From an uncultured Burkholderiales bacterium (GTDB lineage: Bacteria; Pseudomonadota; Gammaproteobacteria; Burkholderiales; Burkholderiaceae_E): a stretch of DNA of 5,126 nucleotides. Below are positions 1 to 4,633 of this stretch, in pieces. How positions within the stretch are numbered: the stretch's first letter is position 1; the number at the start of each line of letters is the position of its first letter. The translations under genes and the position numbers were made by a program. The stretch covers positions 1-5,126 of the forward strand of contig CAIXXI010000209.1 of the NCBI GenBank assembly GCA_903923345.1. The letters are read 5' to 3'. The notes under the pieces were generated by a model that did not search any database, was not told the DNA's origin, and saw only the letters and a list, made by a program, of their open reading frames with translations.

Positions 1-645
1 CGCGCCCAGGCGATCATCAAGGTCGGTCGCAGGGAAGATCCCACCCGAGTCTGTGATGACCTCGTCCTTCAGCGATTCGCCCTGAATCTGCTGGCGGTGC
101 TCAATCAGGCGGTCGAGCGCCATCTGCTGCCGGCGCGCTCAAGCGAGTCGGTTTCAGCCATCGCTTCAATGCGTGCCGAGCCGCAGGCTCAGTCGATTCT
201 CGGGCGTCGTGCCCGGGTGCTGCTCATCGATGAAAGCCCTCGCGTGCGACGCCAGGTCACCTGGGCGCTGTCCGGTTTCGGTCTGGATGCAGAAGGCGTC
301 AGCTGCACCCAGCAGGCGCGCGAGGTGCTGGCCGTGCGTCCCTATGAGTTGGCGATCATCGAACTCGATCTGCCGTCCGATGAAGCCTTGAGGCTGGTTC
401 GGGATGTGAAGCGGGATCGCGCGCTCAAGCCGATGCAGGTGATGGCGCTGACGCGGCGCAGTTCAACCTGGGACAAGCTGTGTGCGGGCTGGGCCGGGGT
501 GGACGCCTACCTGGTCAAGCCGGTGTCGATGCAGGTGCTGCAGGAAACCGTCGGGCGGTCCGTGCATCGATCCCTGAACCATGCGCTCAAGGCACAGCAG
601 ACAGGCTTTTCTCAGCAGGCCAGTGCCGCCGGCGTCTCCGCCTGA
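1..645 (+). CDS. Protein with C-terminal atypical (Asp-to-Glu) receiver domain, 5' end missing
   Basis: The frame is open from the first base to a TGA at 643-645, giving 215 visible residues; the true start lies outside the window. Residues about 104-190 read as a CheY-like receiver: a beta-1 strand ending in the acidic pair Asp77-Glu78 (VLLIDESP), the beta-3 strand YELAIIELDLP, the beta-4 Thr151 (MALTRR) and the beta-5 Tyr170/Lys173 (VDAYLVKP). Relative to CheY, the Thr sits 30 and the Lys 52 residues after the phospho-acceptor position, and the Pro 4 after it, exactly as expected. That position is Glu121 (codon 361-363), not Asp, so phosphorylation is doubtful. The roughly 100 residues before it are helical-looking and Arg/Ala/Leu-rich, and I do not recognise them. 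No DNA-binding or enzymatic output domain follows; the tail of about 25 residues is Ala/Ser/Gln-rich. The GTG at 97 has no ribosome site and is probably internal. The gene converges on efp. Its partner and pathway are unknown. Confidence 0.8.
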   Translation, partial: RAQAIIKVGRREDPTRVCDDLVLQRFALNLLAVLNQAVERHLLPARSSESVSAIASMRAEPQAQSILGRRARVLLIDESPRVRRQVTWALSGFGLDAEGVSCTQQAREVLAVRPYELAIIELDLPSDEALRLVRDVKRDRALKPMQVMALTRRSSTWDKLCAGWAGVDAYLVKPVSMQVLQETVGRSVHRSLNHALKAQQTGFSQQASAAGVSA

Positions 646-652
646 ACGGCAC
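623..652. other. Two-step inverted repeat at the convergent gene ends (weak terminator candidate)
   Basis: An outer stem GTGCCG (623-628) pairs with CGGCAC (647-652), and inside it GGCG (631-634) pairs with CGCC (639-642) around a TCTC loop. It spans the stop codon of the receiver-domain gene and lies just beyond the efp stop, where both converging transcripts should end. Neither strand has a T-run after the stem, so it does not meet the usual intrinsic-terminator pattern. It may only reflect GC-rich coding sequence. Confidence 0.25.
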
Positions 653-663
653 GGCCCAGGTCT

Positions 664-1224
664 TTACTTGACCCGACTGCGGTATTCGGCCGTGCGGGTG
701 TCGATCTCGATCCGATCACCGATCTCGACGAAGGCCGGCACCGGCAGTTCAAAGCCAGTCGGCTTGATCCGGGCGGGCTTCATGACCTTGCCCGAGGTGT
801 CGCCCTTGACCGCCGGTTCGGTGTACTCGACTTCACGGACCACGCTGGTGGGCATTTCGACTGAAATCGCCCGGCCGTCGTAGAACACCACATCGCAGGG
901 CATGCCTTCGTCGATGTAGTTCGTGGCATCACCCATGCTCTCGGCCTCGACCTCGTACTGGTTGTACTCGGTGTCCATGAAGACATACATCGGGTCGGCG
1001 AAGTAGGAGTAGGTGCACTCTCTGCGGTCCAGCACCAGCACGTCGAACTTTTCGTCTGCCTTGAAGACCGACTCGGAGTTGGAACCGTTGAGCAGGTTCT
1101 TGAGCTTCATCTTGACGACCGCTGCATTGCGGCCGGACTTGTTGTAGTCGGCCTTTTGCACGACCATCGGCTCGGAGCCGATCATCACGACATTGCCGAC
1201 CCTCAGTTCCTGGGCGATTTTCAT
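664..1224 (-). CDS. efp: Translation elongation factor P (EarP-modified type)
   Basis: This is a complete 186-residue EF-P, the usual length. It is a cytosolic, tRNA-shaped factor that binds between the ribosomal P and E sites and speeds peptide-bond formation at consecutive prolines. The order is an N-terminal KOW-like domain (about 1-64), a central OB domain (about 65-128, with YSYFADPMYVFMD) and a C-terminal OB domain ending in the family signature GDRIEIDTRTAEYRSR. The loop KSGRN places Arg32 (codon 1129-1131) at the modification tip, so this is the type rhamnosylated by EarP rather than the lysine type used by EpmA or the DHS-like systems. The earP gene directly upstream agrees. The ATG at 1224 fits the conserved MKIAQELRVGNVVM start. 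No Shine-Dalgarno sequence precedes it: the bases just upstream are CTCCCGAAACTCCC. It may depend on coupling to a short leader ORF ending at 1221. A promoter candidate lies at 1309-1339. Confidence 0.98.
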   Translation of the reverse strand: MKIAQELRVGNVVMIGSEPMVVQKADYNKSGRNAAVVKMKLKNLLNGSNSESVFKADEKFDVLVLDRRECTYSYFADPMYVFMDTEYNQYEVEAESMGDATNYIDEGMPCDVVFYDGRAISVEMPTSVVREVEYTEPAVKGDTSGKVMKPARIKPTGFELPVPAFVEIGDRIEIDTRTAEYRSRVK

Positions 1225-1268
1225 GGGAGTTTCGGGAGATTGATGCAGCAGGGCGCCGCGTTGGACAT
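1221..1268 (-). CDS. Putative 15-residue leader ORF translationally coupled to efp
   Basis: Reading on the minus strand, ATG at 1268-1266 opens a frame coding MSNAAPCCINLPKLP and ending in TGA at 1223-1221. The stop overlaps the efp start as ATGA, the same junction used twice elsewhere in this gene train. An AAGGA at 1283-1279 lies 10 bases before the ATG, equivalent to about 8 bases for a full AGGAGG, which is acceptable spacing. By contrast efp itself has no ribosome site. The peptide has three prolines (6, 12 and 15) and ends Pro-stop, a context known to terminate slowly. The paired Cys codons have no assigned meaning. I infer that ribosomes finishing this ORF could re-initiate on efp. A 15-codon open frame can arise by chance, and no homologue is known to me. 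Confidence 0.4.
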   Translation of the reverse strand: MSNAAPCCINLPKLP

Positions 1269-1269
1269 G

Positions 1270-1294
1270 AAAGGCGGATCCTTGATCCGACTTT
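1270..1294 (-). promoter_or_regulatory. Hairpin in the efp leader carrying the leader-ORF ribosome site
   Basis: On the minus strand, AAAG (1294-1291) and CGGATC (1289-1284) pair with GATCCG (1280-1275) and CTTT (1273-1270). There is one U/C mismatch and a 3-base AAG loop, giving ten pairs. No U-run follows, so it is not a convincing terminator for earP. The AAGGA that would serve the short leader ORF is formed by the loop plus the first two bases of the right arm. Folding could therefore limit access to it. The hairpin starts about 8 bases after the start site expected from the TATAAT at 1309-1314, so it might also protect the 5' end of the mRNA. Confidence 0.45.
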
Positions 1295-1308
1295 TCGGGT
1301 AACCGTCG

Positions 1309-1339
1309 ATTATAGCCTGCTGGACACGAAGCTCATCAA
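1309..1339 (-). promoter_or_regulatory. Candidate sigma-70 promoter for efp inside the 3' end of earP
   Basis: On the minus strand there is a perfect TATAAT (1314-1309) preceded, with a 19-base spacer, by TTGATG (1339-1334), which matches four of six -35 bases. The spacer is longer than the ideal 17. The expected start near 1302 gives a leader of about 78 bases before the efp ATG. The earP TAA stop (1312-1310) lies within the -10 box, so both elements are built from the last codons of earP. Confidence 0.55.
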
Positions 1340-2446
1340 TTGCGTCGCCAGATCGGGTTGTGACGCCTGACGCTGAGTACTGCGCACTGCGCCCGCAGCC
1401 AGCGCAGGCAGGGACTCAAGCACGCCGGTCAGGGTCGCTGCCACTTCGCCTGCAGCCGGTGCATCGGCATTCCACACCGCATGCAACGCGCTCAGGGCTT
1501 GAGCGCTCGCCGCATCGAGCTCGGCGTGCGAACTCCAGTGCGACAAAAAGGCCTTGAGCTTGGCCTGATGTGCGCCTCCTGACTGCCGATAAGCCTGCCA
1601 CACCAGGGGGCGTCCTGACCACAGCGCCCGGACCAGCGAGTCCTCGCCGCGAACCCAGTTCAATTCACAGCTCCACAGCAGCCGGTCATAGTCGGACTGC
1701 GAAACGAAGGGAATGCGCTCGATCCCTTGCGTGATGGGCAACTCAGGCGCCACGCCTTGCGGCAACAGCAGCCGCCAGTGCCCTCGAGTCCGGTCAGCCT
1801 GCAGCGCTTGAGCCAATTCAGTGATGGCCGAGTCGGGATAACAAAACAGGCTGGCGAATCGGTCTGAGGGGCTGGCGCTGATACCGAGCCTGGACAAGAA
1901 CGCAGTGCGCGCCCAGGGGTCGGTGCGAAATGCATCGCGCTGCTCGATCAGGTCGGATTCGCGCAGCAGCCCACCGGTTTCGGGACGAAATCCTGGAAAG
2001 AAGAACCATTCGGTCAGGCCGTCGGATTTCGGAGAGGGCAGTCCGTGGTGGGAGTCCACCCAGTCCTCGGCACTGAGGTATTCGAGGTTGACCCAGACCG
2101 GGCGTCGAGCACGCATTGCGGCCCGATATGAGCCTGGCAGCTCGCATCCGAAGCAGGCGATGACGACATCGGCCACGTCTGTGGATGCAAGTGTTTTCAA
2201 GGATGCGGCGGTGTCGAGCCAGTGCTCGATGCGCACGCCCTCATGTGTGCGCCCGACGCGGGCGGCTGGCACCAGTCGGTTCAGGGTCTGTGGTGTGTCG
2301 ATCCACAGCCGCACTGCGCTGCCATGCTCGCGGGCCAGCTGGCGCGCCAGTCGCCAGGCCACGGCGGCATCGCCCAGGTTATCGATGACCCTGCAGAACA
2401 GGTCCCAGCGTGCGGGGCGGCCAGGCCTATCGGAGGACGAGGTCAC
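1310..2446 (-). CDS. earP: EF-P arginine rhamnosyltransferase EarP
   Basis: This is a complete 378-residue protein of the EarP family (formerly DUF2331, GT104), a cytosolic GT-B-fold inverting glycosyltransferase. It moves L-rhamnose from dTDP-beta-L-rhamnose to Arg32 of EF-P. The N-terminal half recognises the protein acceptor and the C-terminal half binds the nucleotide sugar. The diagnostic N-terminal motif FCRVIDNLGDAAVAWRLARQL is at residues 17-37, with the conserved acidic and polar residues Asp22, Asn23 and Asp26. WVNLEYLSAEDWV (118-130) and FFFPGF (148-153) are further family signatures. The C-terminal sugar-nucleotide motif NWVRGEDSLVRALWSGRP (263-280) contains Arg266, Glu268, Asp269 and Arg273. 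The start is GTG at 2446; I found no other ATG, GTG or TTG before the first motif. This start lies 20 bases inside the preceding lipoprotein gene and lacks a clear ribosome site, which suggests coupled, modest expression. The rhamnose donor pathway (rml genes) is not in the window. Confidence 0.96.
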   Translation of the reverse strand: MTSSSDRPGRPARWDLFCRVIDNLGDAAVAWRLARQLAREHGSAVRLWIDTPQTLNRLVPAARVGRTHEGVRIEHWLDTAASLKTLASTDVADVVIACFGCELPGSYRAAMRARRPVWVNLEYLSAEDWVDSHHGLPSPKSDGLTEWFFFPGFRPETGGLLRESDLIEQRDAFRTDPWARTAFLSRLGISASPSDRFASLFCYPDSAITELAQALQADRTRGHWRLLLPQGVAPELPITQGIERIPFVSQSDYDRLLWSCELNWVRGEDSLVRALWSGRPLVWQAYRQSGGAHQAKLKAFLSHWSSHAELDAASAQALSALHAVWNADAPAAGEVAATLTGVLESLPALAAGAVRSTQRQASQPDLATQLMSFVSSRL

Positions 2447-2954
2447 GAAGCGTCTTGAGGCTCAGGCTGCCGCGGTGTTCGATCGGCAGGGGAATGGGTG
2501 AAATCCCCCAGCGCGCCGAGCCCTTCAGTTCCCATTGAGCATCTGACCCCATCAAGGCCCGCGGCATGAGGGCGCGCAGGTCGGCAGCCGAGAGGGTGAG
2601 GATGATCGGCACCTGCTGGTCGCTGCCGGCCGGCAAGGTGATGCGCTGCTCGGCGCCCTGGCCTTGCGCGATGCGCTGACCGAACAGGGACACATCAAAT
2701 TTCAGGTCAGACAAGGGCAATTCGACCGGATTGGGGTTGCGGGTGGCGAGCGTGACCCGCAGGCGCAACTGTTCGCGGCTCACTGATTCGAAGCCCACCC
2801 CGGCGACTGAAATCGAAGGCGCCTTGAGGTCCAGTGGTGGGAGGATCTGATTACAGGCGCTGAGCATCAGCCCCAGAGCAGCCACGACGCCGACGCGGCG
2901 GATCGAGGCCAGGGTCTGTCGACGATTCAGGTTGAAAGGGCTGGATGTCGTCAT
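2427..2954 (-). CDS. LEA2 (WHy) domain lipoprotein
   Basis: The 175-residue protein begins with a signal sequence: a basic stretch (Arg11-Arg12, Arg19-Arg20), a hydrophobic core VGVVAALGLML and the lipobox LSAC, with Cys34 as the expected lipidation site. Asn rather than Asp follows the Cys, which fits Lol-dependent delivery to the outer membrane. Residues about 45-165 match the LEA type 2 / water-stress-and-hypersensitivity beta-sandwich, with its typical TRNPNPVELPLSDLKFDVSL motif, as in other small proteobacterial lipoproteins of unknown function. NRRQTLA at 10-16 resembles part of a twin-arginine signal but lacks the full consensus. The ATG overlaps the aminotransferase stop as ATGA, and no strong ribosome site precedes it, so it is probably made by re-initiation. 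The biochemical role is unknown; family members are linked only loosely to desiccation or envelope stress. Confidence 0.85.
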   Translation of the reverse strand: MTTSSPFNLNRRQTLASIRRVGVVAALGLMLSACNQILPPLDLKAPSISVAGVGFESVSREQLRLRVTLATRNPNPVELPLSDLKFDVSLFGQRIAQGQGAEQRITLPAGSDQQVPIILTLSAADLRALMPRALMGSDAQWELKGSARWGISPIPLPIEHRGSLSLKTLRDLVLR

Positions 2955-4126
2955 AGTCTGGCCAGCTGCTGTAATGCGGCGTTCAGGGTCTCGTCGCGCT
3001 TTGCAAAACAGAATCGCACGACGCCGTTGTCGATCGGCTCGTCATAGAAGGCCGACATCGGGATGGCCGCCACGCCGACCTCGCGGGTCAGCCACTGGGC
3101 GAACTCGGCTTCTGGCAGGCTGGAGATCGCCGAGTAATCGACCATCTGGAAATAGGTGCCTTCGCAGGGGTAGAGCCTGAAGCGGGTCGAGGCGAGGCCC
3201 TGCCTGAACAGGTCGCGCTTGCGCTGGTAGAAGGCCGGCAGCTCCAGATAGGGCTGCGGATCTTTCATGTAATCAGCCAGGCCCTGCTGCATTGCCGAAT
3301 TGACCGAGAACACATTGAACTGGTGGACTTTGCGCAGCTCCGCGGTCATGGCTGCCGGTGCAGCACAGTAGGCCACTTTCCAGCCGGTGACATGGTAGGT
3401 CTTGCCAAAGGACGAGATCACGAAGCTGCGCGCGGCCAGCGCCGGATATCGACAGGCCGACTGATGCGCCTGACCGTTGAAGACCATGTGCTCGTAGACC
3501 TCGTCGGAGATCACGAACAGATTGCTGCCGATCGCGATGGATTCGAGCTGACGCATGTCCTCATCAGACAGGGTCAGGCCGGTCGGGTTGTGCGGCGAGT
3601 TCACCAGGATCGCCCGGGTGCGAGGCGTCAGAGCCGAAGCCACTTTCGACCAGTCGACCCGAAACGCTTCGGTCATCGGCACCCTGACTGGAACGGCACC
3701 GGCCAGCAGGATATTCGGGATGTAGCTGTCGTAGCACGGCTCGAGCACGATCACTTCATCGCCCGGGCGAACCACCGCCAGCAGGGCGTTGAAGATCGCC
3801 TGCGTGGCACCGGCGGTCACCGTGATCTCGGTGTTTGCGTCGTAACGGCGGCCATAGAGTGCAGCGACCTTGTCGGCAATCGCCTGGCGCAGCACGGGCA
3901 GTCCGGCCATTGGCGGATACTGGTTCTGTCCGCTTTGCATGGCCCGATTGACGGCATCCACCAGACGGGGGTCGCAGTCGAAATCCGGAAATCCCTGGCC
4001 CAGGTTGATTGCGCCCAGCTCAGAGGCCAGCGCCGACATCACGGTAAAGATCGTGGTGCCCACCCGGGGCAGGCGTGACTCAATCGCGGGAACAGGGGGC
4101 AGTTCGGAGGTCATCGCAGCATTCAT
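2951..4126 (-). CDS. ybdL: PLP-dependent methionine/kynurenine aminotransferase, YbdL type
   Basis: This is a complete 391-residue class I/II fold-type I aminotransferase that closely resembles E. coli YbdL, which transaminates methionine and other large amino acids with 2-oxo acids. It is cytosolic and a homodimer by family. Visible elements in order are LGQGFPDFD (42-50), the cofactor-phosphate loop TAGATQAIF (104-112), the PLP-stacking Tyr132 in EPCYDSY, NSPHNPTG (176-183), Asp208/Tyr211 in ISDEVYEH, the Schiff-base Lys242 in SSFGKTYHVTGWK (codon 3401-3403), and Arg371 in VVRFCFAK, which binds the substrate carboxylate. CEGTYFQMVDYSA is also typical of YbdL. ATG at 4126 is preferred over Met5 because GAGG at 4134-4137 lies 7 bases upstream. 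Both ends overlap neighbours as ATGA. The exact substrate cannot be read from the sequence; methionine salvage, glutamine transamination or kynurenine are all possible within this family. Confidence 0.93.
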   Translation of the reverse strand: MNAAMTSELPPVPAIESRLPRVGTTIFTVMSALASELGAINLGQGFPDFDCDPRLVDAVNRAMQSGQNQYPPMAGLPVLRQAIADKVAALYGRRYDANTEITVTAGATQAIFNALLAVVRPGDEVIVLEPCYDSYIPNILLAGAVPVRVPMTEAFRVDWSKVASALTPRTRAILVNSPHNPTGLTLSDEDMRQLESIAIGSNLFVISDEVYEHMVFNGQAHQSACRYPALAARSFVISSFGKTYHVTGWKVAYCAAPAAMTAELRKVHQFNVFSVNSAMQQGLADYMKDPQPYLELPAFYQRKRDLFRQGLASTRFRLYPCEGTYFQMVDYSAISSLPEAEFAQWLTREVGVAAIPMSAFYDEPIDNGVVRFCFAKRDETLNAALQQLARL

Positions 4127-4590
4127 GGATTCGCCTCGAAGCGGTCGTCAATTATAGGCGGGTGGTTCAGCTCACTCTGCGCTGCAGTGATCCACTCCTC
4201 GGGTGTTCCGATGCGAATTGAAAAGCGCCGCGCGGCCGTTTTGCGAAGCCGCAGCAAGGCCTTGTCTCGTGACACCAGCCACTCGACCCGCTGTGCAACC
4301 GCCAGGTCGATGAACATCTGGTCGGCGCGATCGGTGCAATTCAAGCGGCAATCGGGTGCAGTACCGCACAGGCTGACCTGTTCGAGCTGCCGGGCCGCCA
4401 GCCGAGTCCGCGCCTGAGGATCAATTCCGAACTGCGGGCGCCCGATCACATCTGCAAACTCATCGAGCATCGCTTGTGTGGCCAGAACCGTCAGTGACCC
4501 TTGCGCGAGCGCTGTCCTGAGCGCATCAACGCGCGGGTCGGCGAAAATCAGGCAGTCAAGCCAGACATTGGTATCCAGGACCAGCTTCAT
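4123..4590 (-). CDS. PIN-domain putative ribonuclease (toxin-like, COG1569 type)
   Basis: The 155-residue protein has the layout of the PIN family annotated as putative toxin-antitoxin toxin component. It opens with LVLDTNVWLD (first acidic residue Asp6), then has MLDEFADVIGRP (Glu44), the CTDRADQMFIDLA segment (Asp87, Asp90) and WLVSRDKALL (Asp109). These are the acidic residues expected to hold the divalent metal for single-stranded RNA cleavage. ATG at 4590 is chosen because PIN domains begin with this strand and AGGG lies 5 bases upstream. A longer in-frame start at 4659 would run through the divergent promoter region and the start of yaaA. No antitoxin gene lies beside it: upstream is the divergent yaaA, and downstream, overlapping by ATGA, is the aminotransferase. 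It may be a solitary housekeeping or orphan PIN protein rather than an active toxin. The segment 75-85 holds three Cys residues of unknown meaning. Confidence 0.85.
   Translation of the reverse strand: MKLVLDTNVWLDCLIFADPRVDALRTALAQGSLTVLATQAMLDEFADVIGRPQFGIDPQARTRLAARQLEQVSLCGTAPDCRLNCTDRADQMFIDLAVAQRVEWLVSRDKALLRLRKTAARRFSIRIGTPEEWITAAQSELNHPPIIDDRFEANP
4134..4137 (-). promoter_or_regulatory. Ribosome binding site of the aminotransferase gene
   Basis: GAGG on the minus strand, 7 bases before the ATG at 4126-4124, supports this start over the in-frame Met five codons later, which has no such site. It lies within the last codons of the PIN gene. Confidence 0.6.
4151..4156 (-). promoter_or_regulatory. 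Possible -10 box for an internal aminotransferase promoter
   Basis: A perfect TATAAT on the minus strand lies inside the 3' end of the PIN gene. The expected start near 4144 would leave a leader of about 18 bases that still contains the GAGG ribosome site. I find no convincing -35 hexamer at 16-19 bases upstream, so support rests on the -10 box and its placement. Confidence 0.35.
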
Positions 4591-4598
4591 CGGCACCC

Positions 4599-4604
4599 TA
4601 TAAT
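4599..4604 (+). promoter_or_regulatory. Candidate -10 box of the yaaA promoter
   Basis: A perfect TATAAT lies in the 43-base gap between the divergent PIN gene and yaaA. Transcription would start near 4611, about 22 bases before the yaaA ATG. The -35 position is poor (CAGGAC at a 17-base spacing), which might indicate an activator-dependent promoter. In E. coli yaaA belongs to the OxyR regulon. I cannot identify an OxyR site here. The box overlaps the ribosome site of the opposing PIN gene by one base. Confidence 0.45.
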
Positions 4605-4633
4605 TTTTCTGATCCGACCACAGAGACCGCCGC

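Noticed and set aside
97..99. GTG as the start of the receiver-domain gene
   Set aside because: The frame continues open upstream to the window edge with protein-like sequence, and no ribosome site precedes the GTG.
698..730. Repeated CGATCTCGA words
   Set aside because: They arise from the repeated residue pattern EIGDRIEID at the EF-P C-terminus and are explained by coding.
1270..1294. Intrinsic terminator of earP
   Set aside because: The stem is good but no U-run follows on the minus strand, and it lies within the expected efp leader.
1905..2501. A 198-codon open frame on the plus strand
   Set aside because: It is antisense to earP and the end of the lipoprotein gene, has a biased Arg/Ser composition and no domain, so it is a shadow of earP.
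3323..4078. A 251-codon open frame on the plus strand
   Set aside because: It lies entirely antisense to the aminotransferase gene, whose catalytic motifs are all intact. It has no recognisable domain and shows the Arg/His-rich composition typical of shadow frames in GC-rich DNA.
4598..4603. TTATAG on the minus strand as the -10 box of the PIN gene
   Set aside because: It lies only about 8 bases before the ATG, so the transcript would start at or near the start codon and lose the AGGG ribosome site. The plus-strand TATAAT explains the same bases better.
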